From Urophycis tenuis (Eukaryota; Chordata; Actinopteri; Gadiformes; Phycidae): DNA of 64,000 bases. Each line of letters opens with the position of its first letter. Within the stretch, counting starts at the first letter, position 1. A program made the position numbers and the translations under genes. Shown here in pieces: positions 1 through 13,900 of this stretch. The notes under the pieces were generated by a model. It searched no databases, had not been told where the DNA came from, and worked only from the letters and a program-made list of their open reading frames with translations. The stretch spans positions 7,528,620-7,592,619 of the forward strand of contig JAXIVH010000006.1 in assembly GCA_036785325.1 (NCBI GenBank). The letters are read 5' to 3'.

Positions 1-3000
1 CATATGTGTGTGTGTGTCTGTGTGTGTGAGAGAGTGTAATGCCAGTTAGATCTGCACTTAGTCTGCACTCAACTCCATTTTCATAGAAACCTATGTTTCG
101 ATATATAAATGTCACAGGAAGTGTCATACGTTGTTGACAATCGTTCAAGCAAGTTTAAGCTATGATTAAAATTATCAATATTGGATTCGTAATCAAATAT
201 ATTTTTGACCAACTTAAAAAAAATAAAAACATGTAAAAGAAAATATACAAATATTGAATAGAATGATATGAAAATTAATTTACTAGAAATGAAAATACTG
301 AAAGCATGTTTCCTGCTTCACTTCTCATGCAGTTACTTTAATCTGGCTTAGTGGGGCAGTAAAGCAATTTTCTTTCAGTCACATGCTTTTGTTTATGCCA
401 CTTAACTGTTTCATCCAAGTTGTGGATCAAATTCTACATTCATGCCATATAATAGCAGACTTACACAAATTTTCAGCATTTCAGTCACATGTAACATTAA
501 CATTTAAAATATTTTCAGCAGATTTTTCCATTCAGAGGCAGTGCACTTAAAACATATAACAACTTTAAACCGGAACCCTGTCTAAGGAAATTATGATGAT
601 AGCATTTTGTTCTCCACAGATGTGTATCTCTTTGCATCTGGGTGGTGTAATGCAATGATCCATAAAGATATTGGTCTAGACTGCCACACAAAGCCATGCT
701 ACAGACATACTGTACACAAAGATCCCATAAAGGCTATTGGATCTACAAACAGGAAATTATCTGAAAAATATCAAATGAAAATAGGCTGTCTTTTTAATGT
801 TGTGGGGGTTTGTTCAACAAATTCAAACAAAACAGAATAAAATATACTGCTTATTTATAACTGGAAGTCCATCGTTGTTTGTACCCAGATGTCAGTCACT
901 GCACTGAACTGGAATGACCACTTTGACAATGGATAACTGGATATACAACTGGGCAATAAAATATTGGAAAAATGAAATATGAATTACAGCCGCTGTTTTG
1001 CCTCAATAAAATATGCTAGAATTACAAATATAGTAAATCATTCCCTTTCAAAGGTCCCGACGTAGGTGTTTACCTTGGAACCTGTTCAAGCCAATACACT
1101 ATGTTCTCCACTTGATGGTACGAACAAATTGTTGTGTCTGCTTGAAACGCACACCCATGTCTGAGCCCCTAATGATTCCCAGTAAATAATGACTACAGCA
1201 TATGCATATAACATGCTCATAAAGCCCTTGCATCTGAGCAAAAAAAAAGTATTTTGAGAAAGCCGCGGAAAGCTAAGCTTTGTAGTAGAAAAGGCATGGA
1301 GTAAAGCCTGGCATTGTAGACTTGTTTAGACATGTGGGTGGAGTTCATATCCCTCAGACGGTGAAGCAAAAGGGTGGATCAGGCTTGTTCCTGTTTTCTA
1401 GAAACAGACACAAACCTATTCTCTTTCTCATTTCCAAGCAGACTGCATTGATTTTCCACATGGCTTATTGTTAGATGTTGTCTTGACACCTGCAATCTGA
1501 ACCTGTATCTGACTTCAGTTTCCATTACCCCACCACACTGCTTAATTAGCCCTCCTATGTTTCCATGTACACATGCTCAAGTCACTCCCCTTCTCTTCCC
1601 TTTTTTCCTTTCCGTCCAACTTCACATTTCTCCACTAGCAGCCATTCCAGGCCAACATGGAAGCCATTAGCTGCCCCCTAATTAAACAGCCAAAACGCCT
1701 TTCTCAATATGTTTGGGTGTCAACAGATCACCACAGTGTTTCACTCTGAATTCTGGGATAGTGAATTATCATTCTGAAAACCTCAAGTGCACTGTAATAC
1801 AACTGATTGCATTGAGTCTAGACAAATATTGAGATGCAATGTTTAAGTTTTCTTTTTGCAAATATGGCTAGTTGTTGTTGCCCAATGTTTGTCTGCATTT
1901 TCTTTTGAAATCTGACAACAATGCTACAGAATGGTAATATTCCCGATTGCTCTTTAAGTACATGTGCATAAGTATAGGCTGCAGAGCAAATCATGCAAAC
2001 CAAATCATCTGTAGTTCTTGGGATACAGTCAGTGTTTCACTGGAGAATGTTTTAATCATTTTTCCTTGTGTCAGGTTCTGCTTACGTACCGACATCTGGG
2101 GATTTATGGAGCTGGCAATGAATGGCTGTCTGAGTTCATCATACCTCAAGCCATACATTGGGGGCCTTGTGGTAGTGTATAAAGTGGATAATATATTCCT
2201 TTCTTAACATTAGCTAAGTACCGGGACATCTAAACATTATGCACTGTAGCTAAGGTAGCTAACCAACTGCTAATGCAGTGTGAATGGAACAGATACTGCC
2301 TGCTTTCAACGATTCCACTAGCAAGCACACTAGGAAGAGAACCAGCAAAAGCCTAAACAGGCATGAGTAGAGTGACTGCAAATCCATAGAGTGGCATACA
2401 GTAGAGCTGGCCTTGTGTTGGTGCAAATGTAGAATAGAAATGTAAATATTTTAAAGAATAGTTTAAAGATTTGTTCAGCAGAATCTGATGTGTAGTGGTA
2501 TCATATCATATTTAGAACTAAGAAGAGAGGAGATACTGCCTATGGTAAGACTGGCAAAACTAACTATACTATTGATACAATATTAGGTGATTTCTCTGAG
2601 GATCAGTGAAAATGTGTGTCTCTGTTTGTCTATTGACGAAATCTCAAGACATCTCAAGTTTTTTGAAGAATTTCAGAATCCCTATCCCCCTGCCACCTTA
2701 ATCGGCCAAGAATGCATTGGGTTTTTCTTGAGGCAATGTGTTTTTTTTGTTAAAAAAAAAAATCCTAATGAGTTATTGGACCATGGAGGGAGTGCCAGGA
2801 AAGTCACATCTCACACCTCACTCTTTTTTTTCCAACTCTGCTTGCCACAGCTTCAATGCATGTGTAATACTACTGTTTGAAACTGTAAGCCAAAAAGGAT
2901 GACAAACCTCTGACAAATAGAGTGGTGTTGCTTTTGGGAGCTACGAGTTCATTTCATCGACTGGAAGTCACCAACACCAGAACAGACTGGACATCTACTC

Positions 3001-4331
3001 TGCAATGTGTTCAAGATACTGACAACCATCTCTCTTCTCTTATTAAGGCTCCATCTTTGTCCATCTTTGTCACCAACCGTTTTCCAACCATGGTTTTCAA
3101 CATAGCAATACAAAGAATATATATCCAAAAACAATTATCTAAAAATCAATAAACATTTCAAACTGATCAGACTGATCAATGGTGCCATGTTTCTCCACCT
3201 TTTCTTCTTTTAGCATCATTCATGGTGTCATTCTTGCTAGTATATGTGGAAGAATAAATTCATTTATTGTAAGACCTTACATTCTACTCTATTTGTGTTT
3301 GAAGAATCACACTCATACCTACAAATGTCAGGAGAGACAAACATGAAACATTTCAACGTTTAGATGTAGAAACAAGTGAGCAAAAATGAGAATTGTGGCT
3401 TGAATTCTTTAACCACTTTAATGAAGGGGTTGTGTTCACTTACAAATAATTGTATGTCTCCGTTGAACGTTCATTCACAGTCATTATTTTATGGTAAATA
3501 AGTTAGAAGGTATCAGCTGGTAGTAGCAGTAACGGAAAAACCCAAGTACTGTTTCAAATCCCCTGGTGTGGCTGTGACCACTTACCACTTAAGTGTAACT
3601 AGACAGTATAGTGAGCACTGTGTACTTGTGGTTTTCCCAACATTTCACATTCATTTTTGAGAATGAATCTTAATCTTGTATTTGTGAAGAATAAAAGTGA
3701 AGCGCATTGCTCATATTTTACACAATTATGTTGCCGCCTGTGTCTGAAATTTGACAAGCCACAAATAATATATGACAGAAAGGGGTTTTTAAGACTTTTC
3801 CCTTTCTTCAATGGCTCAATTGAGTTGCCCTTGGTCTTAAGAAACAAAAGACTTGAGGATGAGCATAAATCAAAGCACACCTCATTTCCCCCTAGGCTAT
3901 TCAGCCACTTGGGGTGTAAAACTGCAAAGAGGCAATGAGTACTTGAAAGTCCTGGGCTGTGGACAGTTTCTGCCCACCAATTATCCTGTCTGCGTGCCTC
4001 CTAAACTCTGCATACCAGATATGTTTGGGCCTCTTCAGCAAGCATCCCACTTGGGGAGACACAGATGCTAATGACACTATATTTTCAGCGCTCCAGAGAC
4101 AGAAGGCCTCTGGCCATCCCTTCTAAAACACATGCCACACAGCCTGCACCACCCACACCACACAGACCTGTTATTGACGACCACTGACTGCTCTTCCCTT
4201 CCTCGAGTCAGGGTGGCCGTCAACCTAGGACCAAACACAACATGTCAAGATAAAGAAACATTTTGACCGGTGTGCCTATTAGTTTCCAATGTACGTCTTG
4301 TTAATGAAGATAGATGCCCCGTGAAGATATA

Positions 4332-4372
<41 letters not shown>

Positions 4373-4399
4373 ATGTGTGTGTGTGTGCACATGCATGCA

Positions 4400-4435
<36 letters not shown>

Positions 4436-6120
4436 GACAAATTTCTGTCTTGCCTCAGCAGTCGAGGTGTGCGGCTGATGATTCTGTGTTGCCTTTTTGG
4501 CTGCTAACCCAGTGAGGGGCCAAGTGACAAGCACCTGTCACACGGATTGATGTGTCCAGCTGGCTCCGAAGCGGTGGGTTAAAACAGTCAGGAGCAGGAG
4601 CAGCACACATTAAATGTGACGGCCGAGATGAGCCGGGTGTGGTTGTTGTGAGAAAAAAAAAAAAAAGGCTTAAGGTGGTCCAGGGAGATGGCGTAAGACG
4701 AGCATCGCATACGGTAAGGGGGAATAGTTAACGCAAGAAGGTGACAGGAAGTAGCTCTACCTTGGATACCTTCAAGGTGACTCAGTCGCACAGAAACGTT
4801 CCAAAGGGTTTACTGCTGCTAGAGAAAGAGAGAGAAAAAAGAGGGGGGGGGGGGGGAGAGAGAGAGGAACAGAGCGAGAATGAGAGATGCTGTGAAAAAA
4901 AAGACATAGAGAGAACGAGAGCCATGGAATGTAGAAGGTGCAAAAGCTCTTTGCAGATGTCCAAATAAGCAGTAAGCAGTAAATCACTGGGAGAACCTGA
5001 GGGTACTCAAATGCTTTTTGACTGAATCTGTCTCCCAGCCCAGCAGCTCCAGAATGACTAAAACATTAACAGGAGTCTTCAGGGTAACAGCAGCCAAACC
5101 ATCCCCCCACCAGCACTGCTCAACCCCAGGACTGTGCAAACACAAGACACGACCAAAATGGCCTCCATTCAGATGTTGTCCAAATGCGCTTTTTGTTTGA
5201 AAACCAAGAGAACGCTCAATTGGAAGATAGGGTTGTACACAAACTATCTATTTAGCCATGTGTCCCCATTCCCATGAGTCATAAACTCGCCCATGGCATT
5301 TCAGTAGCGAGGTCTGTGTGTCGAGTTACAGGTGTTCTTTTTAACACGGTTACTTAGAAAAAAAACGGTTTATGACTTTTCTTCTATGGCGGGCTGAGGA
5401 AACAGCAGTGACATTGGGCTTAGAAAACAAGTTTAAACCCAGGATGTAATCATATTTATAGCATAATAACAAATAGCTCTACACTGCACACTTGGTAACC
5501 GTTGAGATTATAATCAACCTTTCTGTAGCAAACGTTGTCATATGCAATGAAGCAAAGCCGCCCTGAATCACAACAGTTGAGTTTGTGTTTTTTTATTGTA
5601 ATAGACTGTTGTTCAAAAAAAAAAAAACTATGGAAAGAAACGACAAGACTTTACAATCTAAATCTCCAGTAGTGTAATCCTAAAAATGGGACAAATATTT
5701 TTGTATGCTTCATAATATGTAATTATTTTCTATATATGAACAAACGTTATATGTTAATATCAATATTTAGTGATGACTCTGAATCATGTTCTTTTGCATT
5801 ATATATAGATATTTTTAACTGGTAAAAAAGTTTTCAGCTTCAGCTTCACATTTCAAAGCTATTCCACTGTAGCTTTCCTGCACTGGATGGATAATTTATG
5901 GCCTGTTTAACACATGTTCTACTTTAACTTTCTAAATACTTTAAACATCATATCTCTATATAGATCTCAATATGCACACCTTTTTACCAGACCATGTTCT
6001 GTTGATCAATGAATCTTCTTCTTAAATGCCTCAACCACCCACTCTGACCTCTAAATGGAAAAAGGATTGACATGATTTAATGCTAATGAATAGCACATTA
6101 ATAGTGGATATAAACCGAGA
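1..6120. other. Gene-free region (5' part of desert)
   Basis: No exon, RNA gene or recognisable transposon was found here on either strand. The sequence is mostly AT-rich and unique. It carries an imperfect (TG)n tract at about 4333-4434 and a purine-rich stretch at about 4820-4925. Short open frames in this stretch have no family resemblance and no splice context. From human synteny (CALCOCO1 5' end faces HOXC13) this is probably the hoxc-calcoco1 intergenic region, but no Hox exon lies inside the window. Confidence 0.6.
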
Positions 6121-6374
6121 AGTACGATCATGTAGCGGCGCAGCTTTCCTATTGAAACACGCCATCGGTAGGGTAAAACTAACCTGTCTCACGATGGTCT
6201 AAACCCAGCTCACGTTCCCTATTAGTGGGTGAACAATCCAACGCTTGGTGAATTCTGCTTCACAAGAGCCGACATGGAAGCATCAAAAGGCGACGTCGCT
6301 GTGAACGCTTGGCCGCCACAAGCCACAAGTTGTCCCTGTGGTAACTTTTCTTACACCTCCTGCTTAAAACCCCA
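6121..6374 (-). pseudogene. 28S rRNA fragment, antisense, decayed
   Basis: The plus strand reads as the complement of a conserved block near the 3' part of 28S rRNA. It begins at a segment around GTAGCGGCGCAGCTTTCC, passes through CTATTAGTGGGTGAACAATC at about 6220, and ends near CACCTCCTGCTTAAAACC. Compared with the canonical sequence there is a deletion of about nine bases near 6263 and scattered substitutions in positions that hardly vary in functional rRNA. It is only about 250 bases long and isolated from any rDNA unit, so it is a dead copy, probably from retroposition or rDNA insertion. No poly-A or poly-T tail was seen at the end expected for a retrocopy. Confidence 0.88.
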
Positions 6375-9300
6375 AATATCAGATAGATGTTTATGATTAG
6401 GTGATTTTTGTAATTATATGTTCGTGCATAGTATCACCAAAGAACAGCCCAGGACACACGATCGTAATACAACATTTCAATGGACTATTTAATGTGAGTG
6501 TATCTATCGCCATCGTTTGATATTTGATAGCAGAATGTGCATAGAAATACTGGTGCATGGGAGGAAGTGAGGGAGATTGTGTCGTGGAGCCCTCCCTGAG
6601 CCTACAGTGTCCTGATGTGTGTGCTAAACTGCCCCCTGGCAGAGGTTGCTGGGACTACACACATGTCTCATATGGGAGGAAAACCCCTAGAAGAGGCCAC
6701 GCCCATGTATACGTATATATTATCGTCTGAGATGTTCTTTTCATGTTTTTTTTGTATGCCAAATATTGCTAAATGTACCAGCAGAGATAAAAGCATACAC
6801 AAATACACATACCAAATGGATGTTTCTGTTGGCACACAAGCATTATGTAGTAGAAGCCAGTAATTTGGATCATATATTTCTTAAAATCTAAATATTGTAT
6901 TTCATTATGAGTATTGGTAATTCAATGTTCACTCCTGAAGTTTTAAGAGTAAAACAATAGCAGTCCAGGAAAATAGCCTATGAGACTTTTTCTCATTCAG
7001 ATTTATTGGCAATGTTATTGGTGCAGTAGCTAATGTACATGAATACTAAATAATGTTGTGCTTTTCGCCTTCCATCATTTGTAAATGCCAGGGCCAAACA
7101 ACAAGCATTTGAGGTAGACGATTAAATATGTTTTAGTAAGTATATGTATAGGCCTATCATGTACAGTAAGTATATTTGGAGTAACTACATCATGAAATTA
7201 CTTAATGGATCAATTGAGCTTTAGAAATGTGTTTGTTGTGTGTAAGTGACCTGCAACAACAATAAGTACAAACAAAGCTTATTATTATGACATTGCTGAG
7301 TACTAGTGTACCAGTATTACAGTATATATTTATAACAAAAGCATGGCTATGCATAACTAATTCTTGGTATTCAAAAACAACCTCTCCAGTTTACCTACAC
7401 ATACCTCATGCACATGCATGCACACAAAGTTACACGAAGCTACACTGGGGCTTAGTAAACGACAATAAACATATATACCATAAATTTAGTCTTTTTTATT
7501 ATTTGCATCATAAAGTCGTCCCTCTGAAAAGCGCATGCAGCAGACTAGCCGAGAATAAACAGGACTAAACCTGGGGTAGATACTGCATTACAGTACCAGA
7601 GCCCGACTTAAGGTGGCAGCACAGGCCCTACCACAAGCAGGGTCAAACCAGATCTTTGGTTACTGCCGCTCTGTCTTTATTGACTTGAGGCTAGACCACT
7701 CTACATTGAACACTGACGATCATGGGGTGGGTAACATGCTAAGTCCTGAATGAGAATGCATTGTGCTTGGATCCTGCATGGCCATTACGTCTTCTTAATG
7801 ATCAACCCCACAGATACAGAGCAGTGCTCCACGGCCTATTATTCTCCGTTTAGGATGGGACTTGTGCATATACAGCATTGACACTTAGTCTCCTTTAGGA
7901 GTGCTTTGTGCGCACTAACACCTTCCTATAATAGATAGATTTAGGGACGAATATGTCAGTGGGCTTAATGCAGATGAACATGCATCACCGCATCCATTTT
8001 GCAGTGCTTAAAGTCAGTTCGGCACAGAATGACATCACTCAACAAAGACCACTCGAGCTGAACCAAAGTGTGTAGGCCATCCAGATTCATTAACGAATGA
8101 CCTTAGATTAAAGGGGGAGTCACAGATCAGTCAATGAAGGCATTTATCAATTCAATGTGTGCTGCGTGCGTGACGTGCCGTAATGTATCTTCTACCTGTT
8201 CACAGACCCATTCATCATACCAAGAAGAGAAGAAAGAAATGCATTGTATTCTATGGAAGTTTATGCCACTTTAATTGCTGCCCCTGCATTTTCGGCATGC
8301 CAGACAAGCCCAAAGGATGTCTTACATTAAAATGTCTATTTATATGAAAACATTGCTGCTTTGTTTTTCCATTCGGGGAGACAAATGCCTCCATAAAGAA
8401 GTAAGCCAAGAATGTAACCACAAGGCAGCGTGATAAAGTGTAAAATAAGCTGCAAGGAAATGGTGTTTCCTTTTATTCCTGGAGCAAACTATATCTAGAC
8501 AATCTGAGAGAGAGAGAGACAAGTCAATCTATAGGATCACCAATACAGTCTGTGGACAGAGGATAAATCCCCAGTAGGCAACAAAAAACACGGATCAATA
8601 AAAGAAAGCATGTAAACAAACCACAGTGGAAAGGAAGCTGCAGATGGATGGGGAGAAGGCTGTGAGGGCTGGCCAGTGGGACTTCACATAAAGCGCTACG
8701 GCAGGGAGCTGGAGGGAGAGGGAGAGGGTGGGGGAGAGGGTGGGGGGTGAAGCGGGCATTGAGCCAGAGGGAGGCTAACACAGTGAGGAGCCGGGAGAGT
8801 GCAAATGAGGAGAGGGAGAAGTAGAGGGAGAGAAGCCAACGGGTCGCGATGGGGAACGAGGAACCGAGAAAACAGGGAGATTGGGCATGCGACAAATTGT
8901 GGTGGAGACAGGGGGGGGAACGGGGAGTATAGAAGTGATTTACACTAGTTGTATACATTTCTACAATGTATACCCCCCCTCCCCCCACACCACCACCACC
9001 CACCTCACTACCACTCCTCTTCTCCTCCTCGTCCTCCTCCCCGTCCTCCTCCCCAGCACACCTCCTCCTCCTCCCACTAGGGTGTGCTCCTCCTCACCGT
9101 CACACTAAAGAACAGTCCCTATCCACACCAACTCCGTGATTAAGATTCTGCCGCGATGCGACTGCAGCACTTTGCAAATGGAAGACTGGACATAATTTCC
9201 CTAAAATGCTGTTTTTTATCACCTATTTCCCCTTCATCAGCTTGCCGCACACGATTGATGGCTGATGGCACCTCTGACAACTTAACGTTTTTATGGTTAG

Positions 9301-9813
9301 ATTTATGGGCTATCTGCTCCTTGCCTTTTACAGCTCAAACTCTGTAAAAATGCTTATTTCTCAGATAAGGAGAGGGAGGGTGCGTGTCTGTGTGTTTGGA
9401 GCGGTATCACACCCAGCTAAATGTATGCATGAGGGAGCAACGCTCACCTGACTGCATTGCAGTGCGTAGTGCGCTGCTTTGCTTTTACTATTCTGGAACT
9501 GGCATCACCTTTGCATAACAGTGTAGGCCTATCACGTTAGACGCTTCTGCTTTCCTCGATAGCAAACACAATCCTAAGGTTTCCCATTATCATCTTGGCG
9601 ACAGATTTTTAGGAATTCTCTCCAGGAATGATAGAGTTGTGGAAAGTAGGCTACAATTAAAAAAAAAAAAAAAATGGCTCGCTCCTAGTTACGTTTAAAG
9701 AAATCTCAATAAATACAAACATTAATTATAATGAGAACTTTATCACCTTGAAGCTATATTAAAAAAAAGTATTTTTATTGTTCCCGGCTGTCTACAAATT
9801 GTTCACAAGTAAA

Positions 9814-9840
9814 CAGCTAATGCAGATGTTGCATTAGCTG
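9814..9840. repeat. Perfect inverted repeat with TAAT cores
   Basis: The arms CAGCTAATGCA (9814-9824) and TGCATTAGCTG (9830-9840) are exact reverse complements around a five-base centre. Each arm holds a homeodomain-type TAAT core. It sits in a unique AT-rich stretch of the presumed hoxc-calcoco1 desert. It could be a composite binding site or chance. Confidence 0.6.
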
Positions 9841-10878
9841 CTCTTCACCTGCATTCTGCCATAAAAAGACAATTTGTTGTCAACATGTTTATTAATGATG
9901 GTTGATGTGGAAGAATTGAAAAGCTCTGCCTGCAGAGATGCGTAAGAGGTCATTATCCGGCACGTGTTAAGACCAGTTTAACTAGGAAGCAGTAAGCAAG
10001 CGAAGATGACACCTCACCCGTCAAAGTGCACCATGTCTGTGCATGTGTGTGTCTGTGTGTGTTAGTGTGTCTGTGTGTGTGTGTCTGTGTGTGTGTGTGT
10101 AGGCCTATATGTGCACGTGTGCGTCTGTGTGTCTGAGCATATGGGTGCGTGCCTGTGGGGGCTTGTGTGTGTGTGTGAAGGTGTTTGGGGATGGGACATT
10201 TCATGGCATCAGTGAGGCCAGAATCAGAGGTAGCATGTGATGTTTCCAACGCCGGGACACAGTTGGACTGACTGGACTGCAGTGCTAGAGTGGACACTGC
10301 AGGCTTCCCCCTCCCTCCCCTTCCCGGGCAGATTTACGGTCTGCATCAGCTCCCAGTATAGCTTTCTCCTCTCCTCCTCCATCTCCACACACCATTGATG
10401 AGCCCGGCAGATCCCAGACGGGTACCCAGGGGGACTGAAGTGTGACAGCGCCTGGGGGAGGGGAGAGTGTGGGAGAGCAAGAGGGAACCGGTCCGATGAG
10501 ATCAATGATTCATAGACACCCAGGAGGACACACCCTGGAATGGGCTAATACCACACGTTTTAACTGGGCTGGCCTATAATTCATTAAGGTTACCAAGGCT
10601 ACTGGGAGCCCCAGAGCAGAAGGGTCCAAGAAATCATCTCTACATGTTGTTAGAAACGGCCCGCGTGGAGGGTAATTATAATGCCTACATGAAACATATT
10701 CTTATTAGAGCAAGTGGGTCCATATTGTCCTCATATTTCCTTATCAACTCCATGTTTTAATTTTTTTTTGCACTTATTTTTACCGTGTAGACTAGTATTG
10801 CATCTGTGTTTTGGGTTAATGGAAGAGATGTTATGAGGTGGAATACTGCAATGGAACCAGTATCACATTATGGTGTCT

Positions 10879-10930
10879 GCAATACACCCAGTGTTGCATT
10901 ATTAATACGGCAATACTGGGTGCGTATTGC
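10879..10930. repeat. Inverted repeat / potential stem-loop
   Basis: The left arm GCAATACACCCAGT (10879-10892) pairs with the right arm ACTGGGTGCGTATTGC (10915-10930) except for a two-base bulge; the loop is 22 bases. The stem is too short for a normal pre-miRNA. The pairing is seen directly; any function is unknown. Confidence 0.6.
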
Positions 10931-13900
10931 ATGGTGACTCGAATGTTTTATTTTCCTTCTGATATAATAGTAGCCTCGCTCATGAATATATTTAAAGACA
11001 TCACTCTGTTTCTATATTTGAGTCGAAATGGAAACCTGCATATTAGGCAACCTGACATTAAGCTACTATGTTTAGGCTGGAAATAACATTATGAAATGTG
11101 TGGGCAAAAAGTATAAGGCAGCTCTGTTCTGTTTGCTTTCAGAGCCAGTGTGCTGCTGGAGTAGAAACATTACGGCATTCCCAATGAAAGCCATTGCGCA
11201 TGAGGCTAAAAACCAGATTCCAGCTCTGAGCTCACTGGGCAACTTAATTGCTCTAATTATTCCCTATAATTGTTGTTGCTTTCTCTGTCTGAGTTTTATA
11301 GAGGCACACTGAGCGGGCCAGCCTCGACCGTAGCTGTGGAAAGAGGGCACAGCTTGTGTGTTGTTTTGATTAGCTTGACTGACTTCTGCCACACAGTTTC
11401 ACTTTGACCTTGTTGCCATTTTGTGAAAACCGAGGAAAAATGATGCACCACATTTTTTCATTGCCTCACTCCCCGACGCGAAACCTGAGGTGCAAGCAAA
11501 ATTGGCTGTTTGCAAAAGAACAAGTAAACAGCGAGAGAAGAAACAGGTAACGACATGTCTGAGGAGCAGCACTGCCTTTCCACTATCCCAGCACATTTGA
11601 ATAGAAGGCTGTTCATCGCATCGTGTGAAACATGGTCTCTCCTAAAAGGCCACAAACGAGGCTTTCCATTAAGAAATGTTCTCTTTCTGAGGAAACTATC
11701 ACGCTGCAAACATCAGTTGACCAGCTATCACAATCACCTCGTAGAGGAATCTGATAAAACCCGATCAGCAATAAGCAACAGTATGAGGTCCTGTCCATGT
11801 CTTTTTGCATTTGGAGTGTGTGTACATTGTACAATGTTGATGACGTGCTCTTTGGGACAATGTTCATTAGTTTGAATATTAATAATTGGTTGGGGTGAAT
11901 ATGGGGGGGGGGGGGGGGGTGCTGATTGGGTGATAGAGGAGAAGAAAAATGTAAAAAGGAATTTGGAAGAGCTTTTTAGAGGGGCCATTTCATCAGAATC
12001 GTTATTTTTTTGCGGTCCTCCGAAGGCTCGTAACGGGTGGACTATGAAGAGAGACATGCCGCAGTGAGGCTTCATTTAAAACCAGAAAGGTCACCGCGTC
12101 AAGAAAGGTCCCCGGCTCAGCCAAAAATATAAAATGAGGAGGAGGAAAGGAAACCGAGGCGGGGGGCGGGGGGGGGGGGGGGGGGGGGGGGGGGTTACGG
12201 GCCTAGAAAGAGGGTAGAAGGAAAGGAGATCAGAGGATGCCGATGAGGAAAGGGTGGTTAATGGAACGAGCTTTGAATTATACAGAAAGGCAGCGTTGTG
12301 GAAGGGCATGCAAAATGGGGAGAAAAAAAAACGCTGAGGCGAAAGAGAACCACGGACAATCAGTGTGCAATGGAACTGAACTGGAACAGAACTCGCATCG
12401 CAACAGATTAAATCGACTTTTTTGTTTATTTTAATGGTGTTTCGAAAGTCATTTGTTGTAATGGGTTACAATTTGTGAGGGAACAAAATTTCGCATCCAT
12501 ATACAGTAAGGGATTGCCAATCTGTCCAGCAATCTGTGTTGGCACAAACATGGCGCTCCCCGAGCCTTCGCTGAACGAGTTTGCCTGTGCTTGGTATGAG
12601 ACCAAAGCACTAATAGTCAGGCCGGAACTTTGCTTGCCATATGCAACTCAGCACAAAATTGGTAGGAGTTAAACCAACACAAGCACTCAACGTGTAATAT
12701 TCCAACCGAACCCTGATGGAGGGCTTCATTTAACTCTGCATCCATTTTGGAGTCGTCTGTTGGCCTTGGCCTTGCTCACGCGTGTTAGCCTCCCCTCCCC
12801 CCAACCTAGCGCCAACATTCCACCAACCAGCAACACCGTCTTCAATCACTTGTTTATCTATTGGCTCACTTTAATTGTCCGCTGGGTTTTTACATTACAT
12901 TAAAGCTCACATGAGCCTCCTGGCAGCGACAAGACAGCCTCTGATGTAAAGCTTCACGGTTTGCACAGATAAGATGGGTTCAATTTTAATGTTGCTAGCA
13001 CACCGAGACGCACCAGGAACACTTGTAAAACAGAATGCCCTGTGCGCTTGTAAACGCAGCAGCCCAGCAGCAACCTATTGGGGGTTGGGCGTCTGGGGTG
13101 GGCCAGATGAAAAGGAGAAACTCTGCATGCCCACTCTGCTGAAGCACGTCTCACGGATCAATTTCTTCCCTCAAATTTCCAATCTATCTATCCCCTATCT
13201 CTTTGGAGGAAAAAAAAAAAACGAATACCCAATTTCAATTTCCAATCGCAAGCGCAATAAAGCATATCTTGTAAAAGGTCACAGTGCAACCTCCGGGTTC
13301 TTTCAATCGGATGGCAGTCAACCCATTTTCCATTGAAATACTGCGCAGGCCGTTTGGGGCGATATAAAAAAAAACATCGCCTGGTGTCAAATCCCCCCCC
13401 CCCCCCCCCCCCCCACAAGGGACCAGGGTAGAGCTCCAGTAGGATCTGGACATGAAGTATGACAGCACACAGATTTTAACAGCACTTTTGTTTTTGGGGG
13501 GGGGGGTTATGGGCAATGGGAACCAGAATCCTGCGTCTTTGGAGGGAGTATTTTTTTTGGCCAAGGTGTGACCGCGGTGTGGTGTGTTTGTGGCATTGGT
13601 AGCATCCTGGTCGGGGAGCATCTCTCCAGCAGCCAGGCTAGAAAGCTGATCAGATGGACGATCAAACACTAATCATTCCCTCACGGCCCATACCGAGTAA
13701 AGCTGTCATTAATTTTGCGGAATTACATCAAATCTGAGACATTCTTTATGTGGCCCACGGCCTGTAGACAGTTATACGACGGGGACTGCTGCGCTAAGCA
13801 GATGGAGCAGCTTGGCTGTGCATACTAAATACCTCCATCCCCCTTTTCCTCACTATCTCCTCCTTCCCCAACATGCTGCCTCCCTTCCAGGCTTCGTTGG

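Noticed and set aside
4740..4987. Overlapping Glu-rich and Ser/Leu-rich ORFs on opposite strands
   Set aside because: They come from a GA-rich purine tract and have no coding features.
8524..9003. 159-residue minus-strand ORF
   Set aside because: Low-complexity Pro/Ser/Leu composition from a purine/pyrimidine-biased stretch, no splice context and no recognised domain.
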